Notes under the pieces: generated by a model | Databases searched by the model: none | What the model saw: the letters and a program-made list of their open reading frames with translations, nothing else | Told to the model about the DNA's origin: nothing | Position numbers and translations under genes: made by a program | In this document: one piece after another, positions 12,970 through 24,800 of the stretch | Layout of the letters: every line of letters starts with the position of its first letter | How positions within the stretch are numbered: the first letter of the stretch is position 1 | Assembly (NCBI RefSeq): GCF_002575655.3 | Contig: NC_053037.3 | Span: 568,518,880-568,582,879, forward strand | DNA: 64,000 nt | From: Aegilops tauschii subsp. strangulata | Lineage: Eukaryota; Streptophyta; Magnoliopsida; Poales; Poaceae | Direction: 5' to 3'

Positions 12970-14948
12970 ATGCCCGATGGCGCTTGCCCTGACGAGCTGA
13001 CGGGCGTCGACGACACCTACGCGGCGAGCTGCCTCGCCGACCATCTTGGCGAGACTCGCATCTCCGACGAGCCCGCGTCCGACGCGGGCACAACTACCCC
13101 GAGAGCCGCCTCGTCAGCCTCCTCGACCAGCTTCATGTCTCCAGCGAGCTTGTTGTGGACTTGGAGTTGGTCAGCTCCACCGACCCGATGCTTGTCGACT
13201 CCGACACGGCATCGCTTGACGCCTTCCCCACCGACGTGGTGATCTTCGACGACCCTCTCCCTCGAGCCGACAGTGGCAGCAGCGGTGTCACTGAGGTGCT
13301 GGTCATCAGCCACGGAGCCGACTCGGGCGAGAACGCCCACGACGCCCTACAAGCGGCACTGCACGACTTGTCCGTCCCCATCCCGGCCGACGCCGACGCC
13401 GAGACTCTGGAGGCACGCCGCCTCGCCCTCATCGCGGAGGGCCAGAAGATAGCCTCCATGAGACGGCTCACTGAGGCTCACCAGCGCGAAGTCGACCGCG
13501 CCACCTCATGGCGGGCCTAGCCGAGCCGGCCTCGTCAAGAAGCGCGGCGCGGCCATCGCCAGCATGCTGGGGGCAGACCGCCCAGTCTACGCCACGCCAC
13601 TCGAGAACCTACGTGCCGCTCAGGCGGCCGCAGAAGAGCTGAACGGGCTGGGGGCTGATGAGCTCCCCTACATGACAAGGCGCATCCAGCAGCTGATCGA
13701 CGTGGCCGCAGAACGGCATGAAGCCGGCGGCCGCGCTGAGAGTCCTCCCCCACGCCGAGAACACGCCGCGACATCCCGGTCGCCGACTGCGAGCGGCGCC
13801 CGCGCGAGGAAAGACAAGGAGCCGGCTGCTAGCCGCAGCCGGACTCGAATCAGCATTGAGCGCGATGCAGAAGGCCGCCCCCAAGCGGTCGAACGCCAAG
13901 GCAATCCGCCTCCCCCCGCCTCGTGGGGAGACATATCCCACCCTGCCACCTGTCACGCATTCGACTCTCGGTGTTCGACTAGGCCACCGCGAATGATGCC
14001 CGCCACCGGATCGACCGCCTAGCTCGATCCCTGGCGTTAGAACAAGAAGATGATGTCGGCCCGCCTTGCTTTGGCCCCCACATCCGCGACGAGCCCTTCT
14101 CCAAAGGGTTCTCACTCCCCAGAGACACGCCCAAGTACAACGGCTCCATGAAGCCGGAAGATTGGCTGATCGACTACTCTACCGCGGTCAGCATAGCAAA
14201 CGGCAACAGGCGCGTTGCCGTGAAGTACGTCCCTCTCATGCTTGAAGGCACGACGCGCACCTGGCTGAACAGCCTCAAGCCCTACAGCGTCAACAGTTGG
14301 CTAGACTTCACGGAAGTCTTCGTCCGCAACTTCACTAGCACATACAAGTGACCTCCCAAGCCCCGCCAGCTCTCCTTGTGCGTCCAAGGGCCCAGCGAAT
14401 CGACTCGCGACTACCTCACGCGGTGGGCCGAGCTTCGCAACTCCTGCGAGGGGGTGCACGAGGTTCAAGCCATAGAACTCCTCTGCGACGAGCTGACTAC
14501 CCTCGACGAGCTGCTTGTCATAGCAGACAAGTATGCCACGGCCGATTCCTCGATGAAGACCGAGCTCCGAGTGGACGCCTCTGGAAAGGTGCTCACTCCT
14601 GCTCCCAAGACGCCGGCTGGCGACCCCAACCGACGCCCCTACCAGAACGACCACAAGCACAAGGCCCCTATGCCGCCTTCCACCAGTCGGTAGGTGGCCA
14701 CTGTCGAAGACGAGCAGCCCGAAGAGCGGCCCGCTCCCAAGAAGAAGGGCGGCAGGCCGGCTTGGCAGCCGGCCTTCTCCTACGAGCAAACTCTCGACGC
14801 CCCCTGCAAGTTCCATAGCGGCGCGAAGCCGTCCAACCACATGACCCAGAAGTGCCATTGGCTCACGCGGATCTCCAAGGGCGAGGGGCTGGTGCCGCCT
14901 CCGCCTCCCGGCCCACCGCCTCCAACCCCCCAGCCGCCGGCTGCTTGA
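12970..14948 (+). pseudogene. Decayed gag of Tat-like Gypsy
   Basis: The first part (12970-14022) runs through several frames, with an acidic Asp/Ser-rich stretch at 13155-13520. The capsid-like core lies at 14148-14693 in one frame (MKPEDWLIDYSTAVSIANGN, then STRDYLTRWAELRNSCEG). That frame is broken by TGA at 14349-14351 and TAG at 14691-14693 and continues after both to 14948. Near the end a short zinc-type motif is visible (CKFHSGAKPSNHMTQKCHW). The stops are single C>T changes from CGA and CAG. A Pro-rich segment closes the frame. Confidence 0.75.
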
Positions 14949-15129
14949 CCAGCAGTTGGGGCCATTCAGGATGAGTTCCCAGATGAGCACGCCGCCTACG
15001 TCGTCTTCACGAGCCATATTGAAGACAAGCGCAGTCGGCGCCGATAGCACCAAGAGGTCAACGCGGTCGCCTCCAGCAACCCCGAGTTCATGAATTGGTC
15101 TGAAAGGCCTATCAGCTGGAGCCGGGCCG

Positions 15130-15811
15130 ATCACCCAGAGGTGATGCCATCTCCCGGCTCCTACGCATTGGTGTTGGACGTCACCCTTGCGACGGAAAGG
15201 CGAGCTGCCCGTTCTCCCGCGTGCTGATTGATGGCGGAAGCAGTATCAACATACTGTACCGCGACACCATGGAGAAGTTGAACCTCAAGGCAAAGCAGCT
15301 CATGCCAAGCCAGACTGTGTTCCATGGCATTGTACCCGGCCTGTCCTGATCCCCAATCGGCAAGATCAAGATGGATGTTCTCTTCGGAGACAAGGATCAC
15401 TTTCGCCGAGAAGCAATCTGGTTTGAAGTAGTGGATCTAGAGAGCCCTTACCACGCCTTGCTTGGCCGACCTGCCCTGGCCAAGTTCATGGCTGTGCCCC
15501 ACTACGCCTACCTCAAGATGAAGATGCCGAGTTCAAAGGGGATCATCTCTGTAGCCGGCGACTACAAGAAGTCCATCGAGTGCGCTGCAGCCAGCAGCCG
15601 ACTGGCCGAGTCCCTCGTGGTTGCTAAAGAGAAGAAGATGCTGGAGCGAGTTGTGGCCATGGCCGGCAAGCAGCCGGCCCTATCCCCCAACCCCAAGGAA
15701 TATGATGCTCAGGGCTCCTTCCAGCCGGCCAAGGAGACGAAGAAGATACCTCTGGACCCGGAGAACCCGGAGAGGTTTGCTGTCATTGGTGCAAACCTGG
15801 ACAGTAAATAG
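15130..15811 (+). pseudogene. Protease region of Tat-like Gypsy
   Basis: After a frameshift near 15190-15230, an aspartic protease remnant is readable: LIDGGSSINILYRDTMEKL in a shifted frame, with DGGS in place of the usual D-T/S-G. A stop near 15349 (GLS then TGA) follows. From 15371 the frame is open and contains the conserved SPYHALLGRPALAKFMAVPH block of the region linking protease and RT. The frame ends with TAG at 15809-15811 and is in the same phase as the RT region that follows. A TAG at the same site occurs in the unrelated copy at 56480. Confidence 0.75.
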
Positions 15812-17743
15812 GAAGGCGAGCTCGTCGACTTCCTCCGTGAGAATCAAGACATCTTTGCATCGTCCCCAAAGGACATGCCGGGTGTTTCGAAGGATTTCGC
15901 CGAGCACAAGCTACACGTCCGAGCGGACGCGAAACCAGTCAAGCAGCCTCTCCGCCGACTGTCGGAGGAGAAGAGAAGGATCGTAGGAAAAGAGATAGCC
16001 CGACTCCTGGCCGCCGACTTCATTATGGAAGTGTTTTTCCCAGAGTGGATTGCCAACCCGGTCTTGGTGTTGAAGAAGAACAAAAAATGGCGTATGTGTA
16101 TAGATTACACTAGCCTCAACAAAGCCTGCCCCAAAGATCTGTTTGCCCTACCACGGATTGATCAAGTGATAGACTCCACAGCCGGATGCGAGCTGTTGAG
16201 TTTCTTGGATGCCTACTCAGGATACCACCAGATCAAGTTGGACCCAGCTGACTGCCTGAAGACCGCCTTCATCATACCATTCGGAGCTTTCTGCTACCTG
16301 ACTATGACATTCGGCTTGAGAAATGCCGGTGCCACTTTTCAGCGTTGCATGCAGAAATGCCTCCTCCAGCAACTCGGCAGAAATGCCCACGTCTACGTAG
16401 ACGATATTGTGGTGAAGATGGAGAAGCGCGGCACCCTGCTGGAAGACCTCAAAGGAACATTTGCCAACTTGCGCCGATTCCAGATCAAGCTCAACCCCGA
16501 GAAATGCGTGTTCGGAGTACCAGCCGGCCAGCTTCTAGGCTTTTTGGTCTCCGAACGCGGCATCGAGTGCAACCCTGTGAAGATCAAGGCCATTGAGAGA
16601 ATGAAGATTCCCACCAAGTTGCGAGACGTTCAAAAGTTTACCGGGTGCCTGGCCTCCCTAAACCGCTTTATCAGCCGGCTAGGAGAGAAGGCTCTCCCCC
16701 TGTACCGACTCACGAAGAAATCCACCCACTTCGAGTGGAACGACCAAGCAGACCAAGCCTTCCACGAGTTGAAGAAGATGCTGACCACTCCACCTGTCCT
16801 GGCAGCGCCGACTGAGAAGGAGCCCATGCTCCTCTACATTGCTGCGACTAGCCGAGTGGTCAGTACAGTCATCGTGGTCCAGCGCCCAGAAGAAGGTCGA
16901 GCTCAGTTGGTTCAAAGGCCGGTATATTATTTAAGCGAAGTACTGTCCACCTCGAAGCAAAACTACCCGCATTACCAGAAGATGTGCTATGGAGTGTACT
17001 TCGCCGCCAAGAAGCTGAAGCCCTACTTTCAAGAGCATCCCATCACGGTCGTATGCGCTGCCCCGCTTGCCGAGATCATAGGCAGCCGGGACGCATCCGG
17101 CCGGGTGGATAAGTGGGCCATTGCGCTGGCTCCTTACACAATCTTCTACCAGCCCCGCACTGCCATCAAGTCCCAAGCATTGGCCGACTTCCTTGTCGAC
17201 TGGGCCGAGACCCAGTACCTGCCGCCGGCTCCCGACTCCACTCGTTGGCGGATGCACTTCGACGGGTCCAAGATGCGCACCGGTTTGGGAGCCGGCATCG
17301 TCCTCACCTCTCCCAAAGGCGACAAGCTCAGATACACATTGCAAATCCATTTTGCCACCTCCAACAATGTGGCTGAGTACGAGGCGCTCATACACGGGCT
17401 CCGGCTAGCCAAAGAGCTCGGCATACGCCGGATCCTGTGTTATGGCGACTCGGACTTGGTGGTCCAGCAGTCATCTGGCGACTGGGACGCCAAGGACGCA
17501 AACATGGCGAGCTATCGATTACTCGTCCAGCAGATCAGTGGATACTTTGAAGGGTGCGAGTTCCTCCACGTGCCACGGGCCGACAACGACCAAGCAGATG
17601 CCCTGGCACGGATCGGCTCCACCCGACAAGCTATACCAACCGGTGTCTCTCTCCAGCGCCTCCTCAAACCGTCTATCAAGCCGTCTCCAGAATCGGACTC
17701 TATCGTCGTACCGCCTGCTCCCGATGCAGTCGGATCCGACTAG
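15812..17743 (+). pseudogene. Reverse transcriptase, RNase H and second RNase H of Tat-like Gypsy
   Basis: An open stretch of about 640 codons. The RT fingers and palm are complete to the eye: RMCIDYTSLNKACPKD near 16090-16137, FLDAYSGYHQIKLDP near 16204-16248, and the catalytic YVDD at about 16393-16404. The Ty3-type RNase H that follows looks degenerate, with LYIAATSRV where an Asp would be expected. After a tether, a second plant/archaeal-type RNase H begins near 17252 with all four acidic positions visible: HFDGSK, AEYEAL, YGDSDL, DNDQADAL. This dual arrangement is known for Tat Gypsy elements. The ORF would make cDNA from element RNA in the particle. It lacks a joined gag and is closed off by TAG on both sides, so it is scored as a pseudogene, although the domain itself looks intact. 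Confidence 0.85.
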
Positions 17744-19192
17744 GGGAACCCAAGAGGCGGCTATGGGACTTCGACAAGCGGCCCGGGGACTGCCATAGTC
17801 GCACCCGGCCCGGGGACTGCAGCAGTCGGCCCGGGGACTGCAGCAGTAGGCCCGGGGACTGCAGCGACACAATAGGCGGTGGCCGACTCCAACTCTCCAC
17901 CACCCAACCCACCCACCCGGGTCACAGTGGCCGTACTGACAATAGAAGAAGTCACAGCTCCATCATGAGCCCAGCCCATCCTCAACTTCCTAGTCAACAG
18001 AGAGCTGCTGACTGATGAGATCTCGGCAAGACTAGTTCAACGCCGAGCCGGAGCATATGCAATAATAAACAGAGAACTTGTTAAGCGTAGCGTCACTGGA
18101 GTCTTCCAGCGCTGCGTCGAGCCAGAGAAGGGCATAGCAATCCTCAAGGACATCCACCAAGGCGAATGCGGCCACCACGCAGCCTCAAGATCACTTGTCG
18201 CCAAAGCTTTCCGCCATGGTTTCTTCTGGCCGACTGCTTTGGAAGATGCCAAGGAATTAGTCAAATGCTGCAAATGATGCCAAGTCTTCAGCTCCAAGCA
18301 ACACCTGCTGGCTTCTGCACTCAAGACCATCCCCCTCACCTGGCCCTTTGCCGTTTGGGGGCTGGACATGGTGGGCCCATTCAAGACAGCCCGCGGCGGC
18401 ATGACACATCTTCTTGTCGCCGTGGACAAATTTACCAAGTGGATTGAAGAGAAGCCAATCAAGAAGCTGAACGGGCCGACTGCCGTGACATTCATCGCAG
18501 ACATCATTACTCGGTATGGTGTACCACACAGAATCATCACCGACAACGGCACGAATTTTGCCAAGGGAGCACTGGCACGTTTCTGCGCGACACATGGCAT
18601 CCGACTGGACTTAGCATCCGTTGCCCACCCGCAGTCAAACGGCCAGGTCGAGCGAGCAAACCGCCTCATCCTCTCCGGCATCAAGCCCCGACTGGTCGTA
18701 CCACTGGAGCGTTCGGCCGGCTGCTGGCTTGATGAGCTGCCGGCTGTCCTCTGGAGTCTGCGTACTACCCCGAACAAGTCAACCGGCTTCACTCCGTTCT
18801 TCCTTGTATATGGTGCCGAGGCTGTCATCCCAACTGACATCGAGTTCGACTCACCTCGGGTCACCATGTACACGGAGGCGGAGGCCAAGGAAGCGCGAGA
18901 AGACGGCATCGACCTGCTGGAAGAAGGCCGGCTGTTAGCACTCAGCCGGTCCGCCATCTACCAACAGGGTTTGGGCCGTTACCACAACCGGAAGGTCAAG
19001 CCAAGATCCTTCCAAGAGGGCGATCTTGTGCTCCGGCTGATCCAGCGAACAGCCGGCCAGCACAAGCTCTCGGCCCCTTGGGAAGGCCCTTTCGTCATCA
19101 GTAAGGCCCTAGGCAACGACTCCTACTACCTGATCGACGCACAGAAGCCGAGAGCGCGCAAGAGGGATGATTCCGGCAAGGAGTCGGAATGA
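17744..19192 (+). pseudogene. Integrase of Tat-like Gypsy
   Basis: In the same frame as the RT, with stops at 17873, 17966 and 18275. The N-terminal zinc domain is visible as HQGECGHHAASRSL, then KCC-K-stop-CQ. The TGA at 18275-18277 therefore falls inside the CxxC pair. The catalytic core is open from 18368: Asp in WGLDMVGPF (just upstream), Asp in ITDNGTNF, Glu in SNGQVERAN, i.e. the D-D-E triad. The C-terminal part (GDLVLRLIQ, then WEGPFVISKA) is the usual DNA-binding region. The frame ends at 19192 and converges on the antisense gene ending at 19936. It would have joined cDNA to chromosomal DNA. Confidence 0.85.
17779..17868 (+). repeat. Tandem GGCCCGGGGACTGC repeats in the RNase H to integrase linker
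   Basis: Four copies of a unit around CGGCCCGGGGACTGCAGCAGT, spaced 21-27 bp. In the pol frame they would encode a low-complexity Pro-Gly-Thr-Ala-Ala-Val-Gly linker between the second RNase H and the integrase. The GGGGACT core also appears in the 3' region and at the polypurine tract. Confidence 0.7.
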
Positions 19193-19935
19193 CCATGGAA
19201 CGCCAATCTCCTGAGAAGATTTTACAGTTAAAAGCAGTATGTATCATGCTACCTTTTTGTATTAAGTACGAGACAACGGCCCCCCCGAGGCGCACTCGGG
19301 GACTGCCCTCCTTTATCTATGAATGACGAGTGTCATACCCATGAATGTACAATTACATTTGATTTTCTATTTGGCACCGGGTTCGACTAGTCGGCCCGGG
19401 GACTGGCCGCCTTAAGTTATGTTAAAAGTTCTACCTGAAGTCAGACAAGTAGTGTGCCAGCACCCGAGCCCTCTCTTGTTGTAAGTCGCAGCTCGAAGAA
19501 CCGACTGAACGACTGGCAAGAGCCAAAGGCAGAAAGGACTAACGAACTTATATAACACAAGCCGGCCTCCAACCACGCCTACCGGCTGTCAAAACAGCCG
19601 GCTGACCGGCTTCCAAGTCAATTCGCTACAATCCAACAAAGCTAGAGTACTTGCCCTCCCAACCAGCCAAGCACTTCTCCAGCCACAGACTGCAGAGCAG
19701 CTGTCCGGCTGGGAAGGCGGCAACCAAGGGAGGGCGGTAAAGGAAACAGCCGAAGGATGAAAAGCAAAGAACAATGGAAAGCCAAACACATGCATGATTA
19801 TATTTACACATAAGGCCTTCAACTGGCCGGCAGTCAATATAGCTCGAATACACCCCCAGTGGGTGGAACTGTGCAAACTTAGCAAATTACTGTTCCAAGA
19901 GTAATAAAACAGGAAAGTAAAGGCGACAGATTAGA
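19193..19935 (+). other. Non-coding space between integrase and antisense gene
   Basis: No convincing frame on either strand. It holds two GGGGACTG motifs (19299 and 19397 area) of the type seen before the 3' LTR, and AATAAAAC at 19903-19910 on the plus strand. The 3' ends of the sense pol transcript and the antisense gene would meet here. Confidence 0.5.
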
Positions 19936-20723
19936 CTAAGGGCGCAGCAGGGGAGCCGGCTGGTCGGTGGAGACGGCAGCACCGGCTGGAGGAGTGGCGG
20001 ACTGGCGAGTCTCAGCTTGATCATCGCCGGCTGCAGGCGGTGCGCTCGCACGCGCCTTGTTGCTGGAAGCACGGTCAAGCTGAGGCTGACCGGCTGCTCC
20101 ACCATCTGGCGCGGCGCCTTCACCCTCCTCCTCCTCCTCCTCCTCGCCCTCGTCGCTGGAGTCGATCTCCTCCGCCGAGTCCTCGCCATCTGCCGGGTTC
20201 AGCCCAAACCACTCCTCCGGCTGGGCAACGCCGTTGTCATCCACCTCAGGAGCAAAGGCGCTGGTGTCGGTATAGTCGGCCATCGCCGAGGCTCGCTGGA
20301 TGATAGCCGGCCGCACCGGCTCCAGCTCCATGTCGGCCTCCTGCCGCCAGGTGGCCAGCTGGTCCAAGCTCAGCTCAGGATACCAGGCCTTGACGAACTC
20401 CAGCACCCGCCTGGCGCCTGACCGAGCCGCAGAAGCCTTCCAGGCCTCGAAGCGGCCGACCGCCACCTCCAGCCAGTCGGCAGTCCGACTGGGAGTGCGG
20501 GGAATCACGTCGCCGGGCCAGAGAGTGGCCAGCACCTGCGCCCCAATACGCTGAAGCCGGCGGAGCATGCGGTGAGCCGGCTGGAGGTGGGCTTGAATCG
20601 CCAGGAGCTGTTCCTCAAGCGACCGGCGAGCGTTCGACGCGATCATGGCACCAGCCTGCCTTTGCGCCTCGCGGTGGGCCTCGACGACTTGGTTGGCGGT
20701 AGTAGAGTAGCCAGGGAAGTACT
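19936..20723 (-). CDS. Exon 6 of the antisense gene, C-terminal acidic region
   Basis: Begins after the acceptor CTTGTGCAG in phase with exon 5 and runs 262 codons to a stop at 19936. It includes helical segments (SLEEQLLAIQAHLQPAHRML), a Trp-containing block (EFVKAWYPELSLDQLATWRQ) seen in the C-termini of this family of Gypsy-borne proteins, and a run of nine or more acidic residues near 20130-20160. The tail is rich in Ala, Gln and Pro. No catalytic motif is visible. Confidence 0.7.
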
Positions 20724-21818
20724 CTGCACAAGAAAGAAAGAGAAAGAAGAGAAAAATACCAAGTCAGAAAGTGAACCAAACGGCAAGCGGCAAGCAAGGG
20801 ACGAAGAAGAGGGCGGCCTACCGTCAACCAAGTCTTCGATCTGGCCGTAGCCGTTGATCATCGACTGCCTCGCCTCGGCCCAACTCGCCGCCTCCGTCTC
20901 ATACTCGGCTTGGAGGGCGGCCTCGCTATCCTACACCGCCTTCAGGGCCGCCTTGTGGCTCTCCTCCTGGCCGGCTAGCTTCTTGACCAGGCGGTCACGC
21001 TCCTGGGCCAAGGCATCAAACTCGGCTTCCTTAGCAAGAAGGGCGGCCTGAGTCCCACCCAGCTCCTCCCTCAGTTTGGCGTTGGCCGCTGCAGACACGG
21101 CAGAGAAGAAAAAAGCAATAAGAAAAGAAGTCGTCAAGAAAGATCTGACCCGACTGCTCAGCAGTCGGCCCGAATCTCGGGGACTACAACCAGTGGGTGC
21201 GCTGACGCGCCCCCACGTGAGATAAAAGATGAAGCACTTACCCCGGCTCTCAGATAGATCAGCATTCTTCTCGGTCAGCTCCCGGCCCTGGGAGTTGAAG
21301 GCAGCCGCACGGAGGTTGTGGTAGTCCTGCAAGTCAGACAGAGAAGCGAATGAGAACAAGATAGCAAACAAAGCCCACTAAGAAGTTCCAAGCCGCCTGC
21401 TCCGCAGCCGACTCGGAACTCGGGGACTACACCCAGTGGGTGCGCTGACGCGCCCCCACGGAAGAAACCAAGATCAAAAAGCCAAACCGGAAGACTTACC
21501 CGAATGGCCGCCCGCGTCGCGAGGAACTCGTCATTATATTGCCTCAACGCCGCGGCCTGGGACTGAAGCCGGTTCCGGACTTCTTGCGCCGCCACATTCA
21601 CCACGGCCGTCCCTCCACCCGGCGTCCACCCCGAGCTAGCGCTGGCCGCCTCCACGTCCTGGGCCGACGAGCTGGAGCCCGTGGCCTTCTGCGGGTCCGG
21701 AGCCGAAGTGGCCTTCCCCGCGCGCTGGCGCGATGGCGACTGGACCACCAGGTCCGTCCACGCAGCCGGCTCGCCCCCAGCCGATTGCGCAGGCGGCACG
21801 TAAGGCCGGCTGCCTTGG

Positions 21819-24800
21819 TGTGACACCCAAAATTTTGGCCTTGTTTTTATTGATTAAAATGTTGCCAGGAAATAAAACTTTTCCAATTGTCAAGTTTTAC
21901 CTTTTGTGATTTTGGATTTTATACCTCTTGTGGGAAAAACCTTCAAAGGTATTGTTGGACTTGATTTCTCTCTATAATAAAACAATTAATTATTCAGTGG
22001 ATTCAAATGTTGCAAGATTTATTTTCTCAAAACTTTGCTCTTATAAAATGATTTCTTTTGCATTTGGAGCCCATTTGCACTACAACCATTTGATAAATGC
22101 TTCTAAAAATTCCACCAAAATTTGGGGATGTCATGTGATGGTTCCACATCACCTTTATGCAAAAATACCTTCTGGCCATTGGAGATTTTGAGCTCTTCAC
22201 CAACTTTTCCAATCTGGTCCAGTAGGCACTTTTGCACTGCAACCCATTTAAATATTCTTCTAAAAATTCTTCCAAGTGTTTGGAGATGTCAGTGGATGCA
22301 TACCATTCATCTTCAAGCAAAAACCCAGTGATGTTCCTTGGAAAATTTGAGTGGATCAGCCTCTTTTGCATTCTGGTCCAAATTGGTGATTTGTACTGCA
22401 ACCTTATTTTTCCTTGCTCTAGTAACCCTGAGTTTTTTCCTACTAGTAGCCCTTCCTACCAAACTCTTAAGTCCAGGAGATTGGGCTCATTGGAGGTTTT
22501 GAAATGCATGCTTTAAACCCTTTTTCTTTCTGTCCAAAACTAGAGTTTTGCAAAACTTGCACTATCAACTTTCCGTTTTTGCCAAACTAACCTTACCACC
22601 ATCTCCTGCATCTAAAGAGACACTGATCTGGAGATTTTGGCCACTCCAAGAGTTGCCTAAGTGCATCTGGAATTCTGTCGAACACCTGGTGTGCACAGTC
22701 CTTTTTGGCAAACTCTCTGGTTTGCATTATGGGCTTGAACCCCTGACCGATCCACCTTGTCCACTGAGTGCCTTGTTACCCCTACCTCCATCCTGTGCAG
22801 TGCCAGCTCCACCCTCGAGCTCTAGAGCGCGCTGGCATTTCGTCGAGCAGGTGCCGTCCAGAGCGCACGTTTTGCACGCGCGCGCACTACGCCGACACAC
22901 CGCACTGCCGCCCTCGTCGCGTCCCGTCTCTGACCCCTGCTCGCCTGCCGAACCCCGCCAGGCACTCGCCCTCTCTCCAGTACACTCCAAGCTCCCCCTG
23001 GCACCCTGCAGCGCCGCCTTGGCAGCACGCCGGCGTCGGCAGCAGATTCCGCCGCGGACAGCGCCGCCCAAACCGCCAGCGCACGCCAGCTGCCCCAGAG
23101 CTCAGGCCATGCTTATCCTCCCGCTCGTCGGAACGCGTTCGTCGCCGCCACGATACCCTGCAACTACAGGAAAGTGGTCGCCGGCGATCTTATCTTCTGC
23201 CGCCGCGGAGCCAGCCCCGTCACGCTATAAAAAGGGAACCCCGAGCTCGTTCAAGGCTTCAGGCGACATCAGACACTCCCCGTAGAGCTTCCCACGCAGT
23301 AGATCGACCCGTAGTGGCCATCTTCCTCAACTCCGGCCAGCTCGGCCGCCGCCAAACCCCGGTGCGATTCGTCGCGACCAGCCGCTCTTTGGCCCAACCA
23401 GCGCCACCAAGAACTTCCCCGTAGTCGTGCGGAGCTGCCTAGCACCCCAACTTCGATCGGAGACCACCGGAGCACCAAAGTCACTTCACCACCGTAGCTT
23501 TTCTCCGCCGCGGAGCTCGCCGCCCGCGATTCCTGCCACCTCCGTCGACCCATCAACCACCCAAAGGACCGCCTCGGTCTAGCCGTTCCATCCCCGCCCT
23601 TGGATGCCCGTGAGGCACTGCCGTTCGTCGACGGCGATCGCCGGAGCCCCGCTCCCGTCGGGCAGAAGAAAGGAGAAGGAGGGAAGAAACGGTCAAACCT
23701 GACCAGTGGGCCCTCTGGACCCACTGTCAGTGACCCGCGCGACCGCTCCCTCTGTTTAAGTGAAGGCGCAAACTCCCGAGTGCGTCTCCTCTACTGCGAA
23801 AGCGTATTTTCTTCTGAATCGTTTTCTTTTCTGGTTTTATTTAAAAACAGAGATTTGACCAAACTTTGACTGGCTATAACTTTTAATATAAAACTCCAAA
23901 TGAGTTGATTCTTTTTCCTACCTCTCTAAAATTTCATCTAGTTTATTTTAAGATTTATTTCAGAAATATTTGAGACAACTTTTGGTACTGTGATTGAAAT
24001 ATTTGTTATCTGTGTATTTTGCAAAATAGGAATTTGGAGGAAAAGGAAAGCTTCCAATAAGTGCATCCTTTGCATACTCTTGAAGGCAAGCATTTCTGAA
24101 CTCTGGCATAATATTTTGTTGTGGTGTTTGGATGCGATCACAGCACCTTTTGACTTGGAGTATGTGATAGCTTTATGTTTCGATATGGTCTCGTGCATGA
24201 GTGCACTTTGGAGTTGTTTTGTGGTCAGCAATGGATACACTAGTGATTTGGGTCATCCTCGTGAGCTTCTCTTGCACACCGGTAGGAAGCCAGGAAAGTC
24301 GTGGTCTTGGGTAGACACGAGCTTGTCCCTAATCCCTCGTCGAGACGAGTATGCCCGGCATAGCATGGTGAGGCTCGAGGAGTGGTGATTTATTTCACTA
24401 GTGGTAATGTTGTTGGTGGATACTTGGACCACCTAAGTCGGTTGTAGACCGAGTCTTGATCAATAGCTTCCTTTTTATTGGTACCACCACTTGTCCCTGC
24501 AGGGGACAGGGTATGGTTCAGTAGGTTGTCAACCCCTTTCCAAAGCACACACCGTACAGAGAGGCTGTGATGAGGGTCCCATGGCCATGGATTAAAGCCA
24601 GTCATCCGGTCCGGGGGCATGGGTGTTTCGGTTGTAGCCGAAGGGGATAGCTTCCCCAGTTTGCGCGCGGTATAAATTTTGTGATCCCATGCTACGTCAA
24701 GGTTGTAGCCTCCCCACTTAGAGTTTTGCTTGGCAGGTGTCGTGGGTGATTCCAGACACTGGTGAGTTAAGCTGGTGTGTGCAGGTCAGGCGTGTTTTCA

